A stretch of 64,000 nucleotides of DNA from Cladocopium goreaui (lineage: Eukaryota; Sar; Dinophyceae; Suessiales; Symbiodiniaceae), in the NCBI GenBank assembly GCA_947184155.2, contig CAMXCT020000510.1, forward strand, positions 1 to 64,000. Reading direction: 5' to 3'. Each line of letters starts with the position of its first letter. Position 1 is the stretch's first letter. The translations under genes were made by a program, and so were the position numbers. Below the pieces are notes generated by a model. The model did not search any database. It had not been told where the DNA came from and saw only the letters and a program-made list of their open reading frames with translations. Shown one piece after another: positions 28,640 through 40,574 of this stretch.

Positions 28640-29030
28640 TGTCTTTTTGTATTCTTTCTTCTGTGCCATTTTCCTCTGGTTCCTATTCTTTTCCTTTGTT
28701 CTTTCCTTTTCTTTTCCTCTTCCCCTTCATTTCGTCCCTTTTTGATCCTTTTTGTTCTTGTCCTTTCCTCTTCCTCTTCTTCCCTCTTCCTCTTCTTTTC
28801 CTTCCTCTTCTTTTCCTTCGTCTCATTTCCTCTCTCCTTTCCTCTCTCCTTTCCTCTTTCCTTTCCGCTCTTCTTTCCTCTCCCCTTTCCTCTCTTCTTT
28901 TCCGTTTCCTTCCTCTCCTTCTCCTCTCCTTCTCCTCTCCTTCTCCTCTCCCTCTCCTCTCCTTCTCCTCTCCTTCTCCTCTCCTTCCCCTCTCCTTCTC
29001 CTCTCCTCCTCTCTGCCTGTCCTCGACCTC
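28640..29030. repeat. Polypyrimidine tract (CTCTCCTTCTCCT)
   Basis: C/T-rich throughout. The last part (28915-29015) is a regular 12-base CTCTCCTTCTCC array. It ends in a plausible acceptor (CTCGACCTCAG) at about 29031. Confidence 0.85.
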
Positions 29031-29370
29031 AGATGGGCGGATGAGGTGTGTGAAGAGAGGGTGGGCAAAGACATTGTCAAGGTGAAAAGTACAACAGTGA
29101 AATGCCCCAGCACTACAAAATTGTATGTTGCGATTGCAGGTGGCCAGAACTGTTGGAAGCAGCGGCAGGAAAACAACTGCGAAGCCAAAGTCTTTACGCC
29201 AGCCAAACGCAAGATAATGCTGACAGCTGCTCATTATTTTCATCTGTTGGGAAAGGGGCCGCTGCAACATGAGTTCCGTGAAAGCCACCGTTGTGGCCGC
29301 AAAAGAAAAACGAAAGTGTGCGAGAAAGACTTCTGAGAACAAACAGAATGAGGATAGTTGCTTTTCACAG

Positions 29371-29490
29371 CCCAACTGAGGCTATGATAATCGATGAGAA
29401 TGTCTACCCGCTTCAGCGAATTTGGTGTCTATTCGAGGTCTACCACACCATCCAATTTTCGCAAAGCGGCGATCACTTTCAAGGCTTCAT
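29371..29490 (+). CDS. Exon fragment with DENVYPLQRIWCLFEVYHT motif (partial gene)
   Basis: The frame after the acceptor TTTTCACAG reads AMIIDENVYPLQRIWCLFEV and then HFQGFIF. It resembles the second conserved block of the family described for 26486-26596. The same frame is open upstream to about 29291. Both pieces lie on the plus strand about 2.8 kb apart. They may be exons of one gene or decayed remains; I see no initiator and no clear end. Confidence 0.4.
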
Positions 29491-29585
29491 CTTCAAACGA
29501 CGGGCCGAGGGGCAGGGCAGGGACGGCAAAAACCGATATTATCAAAGGAAGTTTAGGGGGAGAAACTTCCGTGTTACGGACTTTT

Positions 29586-29946
29586 AGAATGTCAGGGAAA
29601 GAGTTAGTCAAAGAAAGAGTTAGTCAAAGAAAGAGTTAGTCAAAGAAAGAGTTAGTCAAAGAAACAGTTAGTCAAAGAAAGAGTTAGTCAGGGAAAGAGT
29701 TAGTCAAAGAAACAGTTAGTCAAAGAAAGAGTTAGTCAAAGAAAGAGTTAGTCAAAGAAACAGTTATTCAAAGAAACAGTTAGTCAGGGAAAGAGTTAGT
29801 CAAAGAAACAGTTAGTCAAAGAAACAGTTAGTCAAAGAAAGAGTTAGTCAAAGAAAGAGTTAGTCAAGAGAAGAGTTAGTCAAGAAAGAGTTAAAGTCAA
29901 AAGAACAGTTTAGTCAAAGAAACAGTTAGTCAAAGAAACCGTTAAG
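29586..29946. repeat. 16-bp minisatellite (AGTTAGTCAAAGAAAG)
   Basis: About 22 copies of AGTTAGTCAAAGAAAG with A/C and GGGA variants. The array runs into the assembly gap, so its true length is unknown. Confidence 0.92.
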
Positions 29947-30046
29947 NNNNNNNNNNNNNNNNNNNNNNNNNNNNNNNNNNNNNNNNNNNNNNNNNNNNNN
30001 NNNNNNNNNNNNNNNNNNNNNNNNNNNNNNNNNNNNNNNNNNNNNN
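29947..30046. other. Assembly gap of 100 N
   Basis: Exactly 100 undetermined bases, a conventional placeholder for unknown size. It lies between two tandem arrays. Confidence 0.98.
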
Positions 30047-31600
30047 CATTGTGATTTGCAACTGTAGGATCGTTCCCTCACTGTAAATGGGATTGCCAGT
30101 GGTGCTGGTGGAGGAGTTGCCGATGGAGTTTTGGAGGAAGTCTCGCACGAAATGCGTTTTTGAGAGATAGCAGATGCACGAAACCCTATGTTTTTCCATA
30201 CAAAGTGCGTCCCCGAACCTCGATGATCTACCTCGGCGGTGCGACGGGTGCGAGACGGTCTCGTGTGTGGTCGGATCATGCTCGGATATGTTCGGATCAT
30301 TCTCGGATCGGTTCCGCATTGTAAATGATGTGTCAACTGTTTTTCGTGCATGTGTGGTCGACAGAATTCCATTGTGATTTGCAACTGTAGGATCGTTTCC
30401 GCATTGTAAATGGGATGCAAGTGGTGCTGGTGGATGAGTTGCTGATGGAATTGCATTGTGATTTGCAACTCTAGGATCGTTCCCTCACTGTAAATGGGAT
30501 TGCAAGTGGTGCTGGTGGATGAGTTGCCGATGGAGCTTTGAAGGAAGTCTCGCACGAAATGCGTTTTTGAGAGATATAGCAGATGCTCGAACCCGATGTT
30601 TTTTTCCATACAAGTGCGTCCCCCCGAACCTCGATGATCTACCTCTGCTGTGCGAGCCTGGTGCGAGAACTGTCTCGGGTGTGGTCGGATCATGCCGATC
30701 ATGTTCGGATCTGGGCGATCATTGTCGATCTGGTTCCGCATTGTAAATGGGGTTTCAAACTGTTTTTTCGTGCTGTGTGGTCGACAAAATTCCATTGTGA
30801 TTTGCCCCAGTTGTCCCCAGACTGTCGGATCTTCCCCATTTGTAATGGGGTTGCAGTGTGCTGGTGGGTGAGTTTGCCGATAGATTCCATTGGATTTGCC
30901 AAACTCTAGGATCGTTCCCGCAATGTTATGGGATTGCAATGTGCTGGTGGAGGAGTTTGCCGATGGAGTTTTGAAGGAAGTCTCGCACGAAATGCGTTTT
31001 TGAGAGATAGCAGATGCACGAAGCCCTGTGTTTTTCCAGACAAAGTGCGTCCCCGAACGTCGATGATCTACCTCTGCGGTGCGACGGGTGCGAGACGGTC
31101 TCGTGTGTGGTCGGATCATTCTCGGATATGTTCGGATCATCCTCGGATCATTCTCGGATCGGTTCCGCATTGTAAATGGGGTGTCAACTGTTTTTCGTGC
31201 ATGTGTGGTCGACAGAATTCCATTGTGATTTGCAACTGTAGGATCGTTCCCGCAATGTAAATGGGATTGCAAGTGGTGCTGGTGGATGAGTTGCCGATGG
31301 AATTCCATTGTGATTTGCAACTTTAGGATCGTTCCCTCACTGTAAATGGGATTGCAAGTGGTGCTGGTGGATGAGTTGCCGATGGAATTCCATTGTGCTT
31401 TGCAACTGTAGGATCGTTCCCGCAATGTAAATGGGATTGCAAGTGGTGCTGGTGGATGAGTTGCCGATGGAATTTCATTGTGATTTGCAACTCTAGGATC
31501 GTTCCCGCAATGTAAATGGGATTGCAAGGGGTGCTGGTGGATGAGTTGCCGATGGAATTCCATTGTGCTTTGCAACTGTAGGATCGTTCCCGCAGTGTAA
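30047..31600. repeat. 85-bp repeat with about 400-bp higher-order units
   Basis: The unit CATTGTGATTTGCAACTGTA plus GGATCGTTCC and TGCTGGTGGATGAGTTGCCG recurs every 85 bases in the last part (31221, 31306, 31391). Longer units insert a block with GTCTCGCACGAAATGCG and a GTGGTCGGATCAT segment near 30130, 30545 and 30975, giving a higher-order pattern. Minus-strand frames through it are repeat translations. Confidence 0.88.
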
Positions 31601-32460
31601 ATGGCTGCGTCAAGGTTGCTTCTTGCCACGGCTGCATGCGTAATACTATTGTCTTTTGCAGCTGGACTTCGTAAATCGTATTGGCGTGGCTGCATGAAGG
31701 CTGCGACAGTGATTTGTCAGCAGATTTTCTCCATTTTGGCGCTAGTAATTTTCCTTTTAAAAATCCTTTTAAAAAGTGCTTCAAAATCGTCTTTTTTTCG
31801 CTTTGGCGTCGAGATCCGGTTTTGGAGCTGCAATTTCCGACCCAGTTGCGCGTGGTTCTATTGTGTTTTGCAACTCAGTCTTTGCAGATCGCATTGTAAT
31901 GGCTGCATCAAGGTTGCTTGGTGCCGCGGCTGCATGCGTAATACTATTGTTTTTTGCAGCTGGACTTCGTAAATCGTATTGGAGTGGCTGCATGAAGGCT
32001 GCGACAGTAATTTGTCAGCAGATTTTCTCCATTTTGGCGCTAATGATTTTCCTTCTAAAAATCCTTTTAAAAAGTGCTTCAAAATCGTCTTTTTTTCGCT
32101 CTGGCGTCGAGATCCTCCGGTTTTGGACCTGCAATTTCCGACCCAGTTGCGCGTAGTTCTATTGTGTTTTGCAACTCAGTCTCCGCAGATCGCATTGTAA
32201 TAGCTGCGTCAAGGTTGCTTCATGCTGAGGCTGCATGCGTAATACCATTGTCTTTTGCAGCTGGACTTCGTAAATCGTATTGGAGTGGCTGCATGAAGGC
32301 TGCGACAGTGATTTGTCAGCAGATTTCCTCCATTTTGGCGCTAGTAATTTTCCTTTTAAAAATCCTTTTAAAAAGTGCTTCAAAATCGTCTTTTTTTCGC
32401 TCTGGCGTCGAGATCCGGTTTTGGAGCTACAATTTTCCGACGCCGTTGCACGTAGGTTTA
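31601..32460 (+). repeat. About 299-bp tandem repeat, three copies with a conserved ORF
   Basis: Copies start near 31601, 31899 and 32200. Each carries a frame beginning MAASRLLLATAACVILLSFA (copy 1), with a second hydrophobic stretch FSILALVIFLLKILLKS downstream. Copies 1 and 2 keep the ATG; copy 3 has ATA. The reading frame shifts from copy to copy, so no single long protein is implied. The start resembles a signal peptide. No family is recognised. Confidence 0.8.
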
Positions 32461-32464
32461 GAGC

Positions 32465-33890
32465 AGTGAAGTGTGGGGCGTGAAGAGTGCAGTGTGAAGT
32501 TTGCAGTGTGAAGGAAGCAGTGGGAAGTGAGAAGTGTGAAGTGTGGAGTGTGAAGTTTAAGTTTGGAGTGTGAAGGAAGCAGTGAGAAGTGACAAGTGTG
32601 AAGTGTGGAGTGTGAAGTAATTCCATCGTTCGTGCGGTTGTATGTTGATAACCTCCATAAAATGACCACCGTGACTTTGATTAGTGTGACCATACCTGAT
32701 GTGACTGTGACCGTGACTATTCTGATCATGACTACTGTGACCATAGATACTATGACAAAGACTACTTTGACAATGACCGTTGTGGCTGTAACTGTAGTGA
32801 CAATGAGTATTGTAACTGTTTGGACTGGCCCCTTTTTAGGTAATGACAGTGGGAAGTAGAAGTGACGGCATTAGTGTCCCAAGAATAAATGACTAGAAAG
32901 TGAAGTGTGGACTGTGAAGTGTGGAGTGCGAAGTTTGGAGTGCAAAGAGTGCAGTGTGAAGTGTGGAGTGTGGAGTGTGAAGTGTGAAGTTTGGAGTGTG
33001 AAGGAAGCAGTGAGCAGTAAGAAGTGTGAAGTGTGGACTGTGAAGTGTGAAGTGTGAAATGTGGAATGTGAAGTGCGAAGTGAGTGGGAAGTGGGAAGTT
33101 TGGAGTGTGAAGGAAGCAGTGAGCAGTGGGAAGTGTGAGTTTGGACTGGTGAAGTGTGAAGTGAAATGTGGGAGTGTGAAGTGGCGAAATGAAGACAGTG
33201 TGAATGGGAAGTGTGGAGTGTGAAGTGCGAAGTGAGAAGTGTGAAGTTTGGAGTGTGAAGGAAGCAGTGAGACGTGTGAAGTGTGGACTGTGAAGTGTGA
33301 AGTGTGAAGTGAGAAGTGTGAAGTGTGAAGTGTGAAGTTTGGAGTGTGAAGGAAGCAGTGAGAAGTGAGAAGTGTGAAGTGTGGACTGTTGAAGTGTGAA
33401 GTGTGAAATGTGGAGTGTGAAGTGCGAAGTGAGAAGTGTGAAGTGTGAAGTTTGGAGTGTGAAGGAAGCAGTGAGCAGTGAGAAGTGTGAAGTGTGGACT
33501 GTGAAGTGTGAAGTGTGAAATGTGGAGTGTGAAGTGCGAAGTGAGAAGTGTGAAGTGTGAAGTGTGGAGTGTGAAGTGCAAAGTGAGAAGTGTGAAGTGT
33601 GAAGTGTGAAGTTTGGAGTGTGAAGGAAGCAGTGAGAAGTGAGAAGTGTGAAGTGTGAAGTGCGAAGTGAGAAGTGTGGACTGTGAAGTGTGAAGTGTGG
33701 ACTGTGAAGTGTGAAGTGTGGACTGTGAAGTGTGAAGTGTGCAGTGTGAAGTGTGAAGTGTGAGGTTTGGAGTGTGAAGGAAGCAGTGAGAGAAATGAGA
33801 AGTGTGAAGTGTGAAGTGTGGAGTGTGAAGTTTGAAGTTTGGAGTGCGAAGAGTGCAGTGTGCAGTGTGAGATGTGGAGTGTCGAGGGAA
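32465..33890. repeat. GAAGTGTGGAGTGTGAAGT minisatellite
   Basis: A degenerate array of GTGTGAAGTGTGGA-type words interrupted at about 32615-32870 by a GTGACTGTGACCGTGAC-type segment. Its reverse complement is close to the array at 35553-37350. The long minus-strand frames rich in HTSHFTLHTSH are repeat translations. Confidence 0.9.
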
Positions 33891-33894
33891 GGAC

Positions 33895-34560
33895 ACGGTC
33901 GGGACAGGGTGTCTCTGAACTATAGGTCATTTATGTTTGGGAAACTTCCGCCGCCGGCTTGCCCGGGTCTATGTTATTCTATTATTATATAATGTTGCAT
34001 GGATCACCCCTTGATTGCGCAGAAGGATCTTGGTTTCGCATTGTTTTGCTTGCCGTCCTGTCACCCCGCACAGTGTGTAATTATTTTCATACTTGCCAAA
34101 TTCCCAAAAAAATGTGGACTTTAAGAGTGAGAGAGGTGATCAACCTTGGGCCAGAGCAAGAATCATGGAGAGAGTTGTGTATGGGCCTAAACCTTTGTAC
34201 CTTAAGCTTTTGGGATGTTTGTGGCATGCTTACCTTTTGGATCTTCTTAGGTCTTTGGTGCTCATTGGCCCCTATCAACTTGGTCAAACCTAGTGGCAGG
34301 CATTGACGCAGGATGGTTCAACCATGTTCACCGTTCCAGGAAACCACAAAACCCCACCCTCCAGGCCTCCTTCTTTGCACCTCCACCGGGGTCCTCCAAG
34401 AGGGCCGCGGCAGAAGCCTCAAACGAGAAAGATAAAGCGATGATTCATGTGACCTGGATGATTTTTATGATAGGATACTGTAAATCGGGATTGTTCTATA
34501 GAAGTTCCATTTGTTCCCGAATGCGTAGCAAGGGTTCCCGTTTCACTCTGGGGGTCTAGG
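33895..34560. other. No recognisable gene
   Basis: Unique sequence. The longest plus frame (33959-34306, 115 codons) has no motif I recognise. Confidence 0.5.
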
Positions 34561-35550
34561 GGTTGAGGGTATTTCGCTCGACGTTGCCCAACCGTCCGCA
34601 ACCGTTCGCTACCGTCCGCGCGAGCCCCGTATGGCAGTGCCCATATACGGTAAGTTCTGCAAAAGGGGTTACTTTTGGAGGTTGCGCATGTCGCGTTGCT
34701 TCGTTTCGCGTGGCAGCCGTGGCGCTTCGTGACATTCAGACGTGTTTTGTAACGTGTCGAAAATCGTTTTGTGTGGCAGGCGCAATACTTTTGCGACGTT
34801 TTCAGAAGATGCGTTGCAGTTCTCGTGGTAGGCACAGCACTTTGGACGTGTCCATCTTCATTTTGCGTGGCAGGCGCAGCGTAGACGTGTCGTGTTGCGT
34901 GCTTTTGCGAATCGCATTGTCTGGGCTGCGTCAAGTGGCGACAAGGTGCAAAGTCCGTGGCAGGCGTGGCATTTTGTAAGATGTGATGCAAATTGACGGA
35001 AGCCTCGCGCGAAACATCGATTTTGAGGTAGCAAATTGGGAGGTTCACAAGAAAATTGGAGGAAGTCTCGCACGAAATGCTCGTTTTGATGCTCCCACGT
35101 GTCTCGTCTCGAGTCTCTGGTTTTCCTGTGGCCTCGCCGTGTTCTTTGGGGGAGGCTGCAAAAACTTTCCTTTTCGAAGGTTTCCAAGCAGGTTGTCATG
35201 TCGTTTTGCTTGGCAGGCGTGGCACTTTGTGACATTCCAACCTGTTTGATAACGTGCCGAAAGTGTCAAAATTGGGGGAAGTCTCACACGAAATGCTCGC
35301 TTTGCTGCGCCCACGTGTCTCGTCTCGAGTCTCTGGTTTTCCTGTGGCGTCGCCGTGTTCTTTGGGGGAAGCTGCAAAACTCCTTTTCGAAGGTTCCAAG
35401 CAGGTTGTCATGTCGGTTTGCGTGGCAGGCGCAATACTTTTGCGTCGTTTTCACAGGAGGAGTTGTAGTTTTCGTGGACGCCGCAGCATTTATATGATTT
35501 CTGTCGTCATTTTGCGTGGCAGGCGCAGCACTTCAGATGTGTCGCATTGC
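34561..35550. repeat. Duplicated blocks with GTGGCAGGCGCAG and CTCGCACGAAATGC
   Basis: Several short blocks recur. TTGCGTGGCAGGCG appears about six times. A block from CACGAAATGCTCG through GTCTCTGGTTTTCCTGTGGC to TTTCGAAGGTT appears twice (about 35058-35195 and 35285-35405). The CACGAAATG core links this region to the arrays at 442-1145 and 30047-31600. Confidence 0.75.
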
Positions 35551-35552
35551 GT

Positions 35553-37350
35553 GCTCTACACTCTGCACTCCACACTTCACCCTTTACACTTCACATTCCC
35601 TTTACATTCCGCACTTTACACTCTACACTCCACACTCCACACTTTACACTCCACACTTTACACTCCACACTTTACACACTCCACACTTTACACTCCACAC
35701 TCTGCACTCTACACTCTAGACTGTACACTCCACGCTCCACAGTATACACTTTACACTCTACACTCTACACTTTACACTTTACACTGTACACTCCACACTC
35801 CACACTCCACACTCTACACCTTACACTCTACACCTTGCACTTTACACTTTGCACTCTATACAATTTACACTCCACACTCCACGCTCGACACTTTACACTC
35901 CACACTCTACACTTTACACTCCACACACTACACTCTACACTCCACACTTTACACTCCACACTGTATACTTTACAATTTACACTTCACACTCCATGCTTTA
36001 CACTCCACACTTTACACTCTACACTTTACACTCTACAATTTACACTCCACATTCCACACTCTACACTCCACACTCTACACTGCACACTTTACACTTTACA
36101 TTCCGCACTTTGCAGTTGACACTTTAAACTCCGCATTCTACACTTTACACTCTACTCTCCACCCTCTACACAGCTCACACTTTCAATTTTACACTTAACA
36201 CACCACACGCCACACTTTACACTTTACACTCTACACTCCGCACTTTACACTTTACACTCAACAATTTACGCTTTACACTTTTCACTGCGTTCTCTACACT
36301 TTACACTCCACACTCTACACTTCACACTTTACACTCCACACTCTACACTCCACACTCTACACTCCACTCTTTACACTCCGCGCTCTACACTCCACACTCT
36401 ACACTCTACACTTTACACTCCGCACTTGACATTTGACACTCCGCACTTTACACTCTACACTTTACACTCTACACTTTACACTCTACACTTCTCACTCTAC
36501 ACTCCACACTTTACACTTTACACTCTACACTGTACGCTCCACACTTGCACTCTACACTTTGCACTCTATACTTTACACCCCACACTCTACACTCCACACT
36601 CTACACTCCACACTTCACACTTCACACTTTGCACTCCACACTCCACACTTTGCACCCCACACTCTACACTCTATAGTCTTTACTCTACACTCCACACTCT
36701 ACACTTTACACTCTACACTTTACACTCCAGACTTTTTACACTCCACACTTTACACTCTACACTTTACACTCCAGACTCTACACTCTACACTCCACACTCC
36801 ACACTCCACACTTTGCGCTCCACACTGTGCACTTGACACTCCGCACTCCACACTTTACACTCTACACTGTACGCTCCACACTTGCACTCTACACTTTGCA
36901 CTCTATACTTTACACCCCACACTCGACACTCCACACTCTAGACTCCACACTTCACACTTTGCACTCCACACTCCACACTTGCACTTTACATTCGACACTC
37001 TACACTTTACACTTCAGACTCCACACTTACACTCTATACTCTACACTTTACACTCCACACTCTACACTCCACACTCTACACTCCACACTCTACACTCCAC
37101 ACTCCACACTTCACGCTGTACGCTCTACACTTTACACTCCACACTTTGCACTTTACACTGTGCACTCTACACTTTACACTTCGCACTCCACACTTCACAC
37201 TTTACAGTCTACATTTTGCACTCCACACTCTACATTCCACACTCTACACTCCACAGTTTACACTTCCCACCCCACATTCCATATCTACACTTTACACTCC
37301 ACACTTCGCACCCCACCCCCTTCCGCATTCCACAGTCTACAGTGCACTGG
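35553..37350. repeat. CACTCTACACTTTACACTCC minisatellite
   Basis: About 1.8 kb of 7- to 8-base words (CACTCCA, CACTTTA, CACTCTA). Larger duplications exist: the segment around CTGTACGCTCCACACTTGCA occurs near 36528 and 36866. Long plus-strand frames such as TLHSTLYTPHF are artefacts. Confidence 0.93.
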
Positions 37351-39661
37351 TACAGTAGCAGGGGAAAATGTACAAGACTGTTCAGATAACTTGTTCACAA
37401 AAGTGTTCTACGTGACTGCATTCGGGTTCGTGGGCTGCATCTTGTTTTTTTTTATTTGGGCTGATTTGGATTGATTCGGATTGTTGCCAGGGAATGTTTG
37501 CATATTTTTGCCATAAAAATTCAAAACATGGTTGGGTTTTTTTGTGTATTGTGAGAACCAATTCTGGGAAGGATGCGGGCGAAAGTCTAAAGAAACATGA
37601 AATAACAAAAATTACCATTTTTTGTGGGGGGTGAAACGATTAGTAATATTAACTGAAAAACGATGTTGCAGCTACAAGATAACAAGCGAATATAAATGAT
37701 AATTAAAAAACAATCTAGAATTGAGGATGCAACATGTGCACACATTTCAAGTCACACCCAATAAACAGAGAAATGGTGATTTGTGAAAACAGGGATGCAC
37801 CAAACCAGTAATCTCTGACATATTTTAGTTTTGTTTGTGATAGCAAACACAGGTGTACCGATCGCAGCGGAACGTTTTCGGTTTATGAGTATATGAAATT
37901 GGTTCAAAGTGAAATGTCCTTGAAAGTGGGTGGCCCCCCGAATGGATGGTTTCACCTCTTATACCACATAGTTTGGCAGGAGAGAATTCGCTCGATCGGT
38001 ACGTATCATGAACATTCAAGGTTTCATTGATTCATGGTCTACAAACTTACAATTTTACAGTATCGGCATATATGGCCAGAATCTGGCAAACAATTCCAGG
38101 AAATGGACATGTGACTTGAGATGTAAGCAAAATATTTACGGCATATTCAGGGATAGTGGTGCATATTTCCAGTTGGTCACAGATCCAATGCCTAACAGCC
38201 AAGGAACTCATCAAAAAAATGGAAGGAGGCTTTGACGGGCTGAATAAGTTCGTGCGAGAGACTATTTGGCATGCCCTGAAGGCTTCTCACCAAAACTTCG
38301 AGACCACCTTTAGAGGTTTCTTGCATGGATTGTATTTTTGTTTCTTGGGTTAAAATGGGTTAAACGTTTTGACACCGAAAACTACCTATAGAGGGAAGGT
38401 GCGATGTAACAGGCTGGGGAAATCATCTCAGCCAAGGCTTGGAACACGACTTGACCTCGGCAGGAAGTCAGGTACCAGGTCCAGGTCCAACTTTGCTCAC
38501 TCGACAGTCTCGACAGTCTCCACAGCCGGAGGGTGAGAAGGATAGCGATTGAAAACTTGTGAAAATTTGACCCGTTTTAGTTTTGATTAGTTGTTTTAAT
38601 TAATTGATATGTTGTGATGTAACTAATTGTTTTCCCATGGTTTGTGGGGCTTTGTCTAAAGAGTCTAATGGTTTGCTTTTTGGTTCAAAACCAGTCTGGT
38701 CTGAGCAGTTGTTTCTTGCTTTCGAAAATTGTTTAGTATTGCGGAGTCCCAATTTTGAACATGACAAAGTTCCCACAGATGAATTGATTTATAGCATAGC
38801 ACCCTAAGCGGAGCAAGATCCTGGATGCATTTTGAGATTTGTGAGGATTCCCTAGGAATCCAAAGTCAGGTTCTGGCCCCATGTGAGGTGAATCCATTTT
38901 TGAAGCCATGTCACATCAACAAAGCATGTGCCCGGCAAACTTGGAACCTGCAGTGCACATAGTCGCTGCTCCCATCCCAATTCATGCTGGCCAGTTTGAT
39001 CTGTCCAGCGCGCCTAGATGGCAAACCCAGATCAAATTTGACCTCAATGAGGAGAAACATGAGTTCTAAAGGATTCTAAAGGGCTAGAGTTGAAATTGAA
39101 ACTTTTGTGAAACTTGCTGTTGAAACATGTTGTTGGATCAAATCAAATGAAATACCAGGTTTGAGCAGGGTCCTGGAATACCCTGGATATTTTTGTGAGG
39201 ATATTCCGTGCACAAGGTGTTTTGTCAGCACCTCGCACTCTTGCCAGTCGCTGACTCAGGATGGACCAAAAGGTTGCTATGACATCGGTTTGCCTTCCAA
39301 AAAGCCACTGTTCCAGATATTTGCGTGGCTCTTAGTCTGGCTCTTTCATCTCGGAGAATACCAGCGAAAGGAAGTGCATTTCGCAGAGCATAAGCGGGTG
39401 TGGCCCTTGGAAAGCATGCAATATCTTGCAATCAGTTGGGCAGGTGGAGAAGATTCGGCGTTTGGTCACCATGTCCAGCGAGGTGGGATTCTAAACGTGA
39501 CAAATCGTGACAAACACATAGCGGCATAGCGCATCATAGCGCAGTCTACAGATGCAGGCGGGTGGCCCAAAACCTTGGATGCCCTTCCTGGTGATGACCA
39601 GCCATGCCCCTAGTGCCCCTAGGGATGTCCAAAATGGGCCAAGTCGTTCACCAGTTGGCTA
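37351..39661. other. No recognisable gene
   Basis: Mostly unique A/T-rich sequence. The frame 39107-39529 (140 codons, plus) has a hydrophobic run FAWLLVWLFHLGE but no known motif. Nothing can be assigned. Confidence 0.5.
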
Positions 39662-40179
39662 TTGATATTGATATATATATATATATTGATATATATTGAT
39701 ATATATTGATATATATATATAAATTGATATATATTGATATATATTGATATAATATATATATATTGATATATATTGATATATATTGATATATATATATTGT
39801 TATATATTGATATATATATATATATTGATATATTCTATTTTGATATATATTGATACTTATTGATTTCTATATATATATTGATATATATATATATATATTG
39901 ATATATATATATATTGATATATTATATTTTGATATATTTTGATGAATATTGATAAATATATATTTATATATATATTGATATAATATATATATTGATATAT
40001 ATTGATATATATATATATATATTGATATATATTGATATATATATATATATATTGATATATATATATATATATTGATATATATATATATATTGATATATAT
40101 TGCTATATATATATATATATTTATTGATATATATATATATTGATATATATATATATATTGATATATTATATGTTGATAT
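39662..40179. repeat. ATTGATAT array, left of the copia element
   Basis: TTGATATATATTGATATAT repeats, almost pure A/T with periodic G. The copia element splits this array, which resumes at 47865. Confidence 0.92.
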
Positions 40180-40347
40180 TGATCAGATATGTGTACAGTA
40201 TAGGCCATGTTACATGTAGTACATATGTTTGTATATGTGCTGCAGCCATTTTAGTGCTTTCAGCTACCTTCGAGCTGACTGAGTGAAAAGGTGCTGATCA
40301 GTGCTCAGGAGTGTTCATCAGATTTAAGAGCCCAAATTCTTTGTTCA
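40180..40347 (+). repeat. 5' LTR of the copia element
   Basis: 168 bp, TG...CA termini. It contains a TATATG-rich segment and the palindromic-looking CTTCGAGCTGACTGAG. It is preceded by GATAT. Confidence 0.93.
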
Positions 40348-40365
40348 TGGTAGCGGAGCTGAGGT
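40348..40365 (+). promoter_or_regulatory. Primer-binding site next to the 5' LTR
   Basis: TGGTAGCGGAGCTGAGG directly follows the LTR. TGGTAGC-GAG resembles the complement of initiator-methionine tRNA 3' ends, the usual copia primer. The assignment rests on family knowledge plus position. Confidence 0.65.
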
Positions 40366-40574
40366 TCTGATACCCAGCTGTGAATGTGTAGGTGTCCACG
40401 CCGAGCTGCATCAGCTCTGGCGCGCCTACCTAGTGCCACCTGGAAAAGGTTGACACTCAAGCTCCTGAAAATCAGGAAACTCCAAAGGTACTTCCATAAC
40501 CTGGGAGTGCATCTCCAACAGTATCCAAGGGTTCTCTTGAACCAGGTCTCTAAGCACCTGAAGAACGACTAAGG

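Noticed and set aside
29926..31695. 589-residue minus-strand frame across the N gap
   Set aside because: It runs through 100 undetermined bases and the 85-bp array. The protein repeats follow the DNA repeats.
32871..33930. Two 340-residue minus-strand frames rich in HTSHFTLHTSH
   Set aside because: They are repeat translation of a short-unit minisatellite. Two frames are open at once and no start context or domain is seen.
35254..37474. Plus-strand frames of 190-318 residues rich in TLHSTLYTPHF
   Set aside because: They are artefacts of the CACTCTA minisatellite, which is open in several frames.
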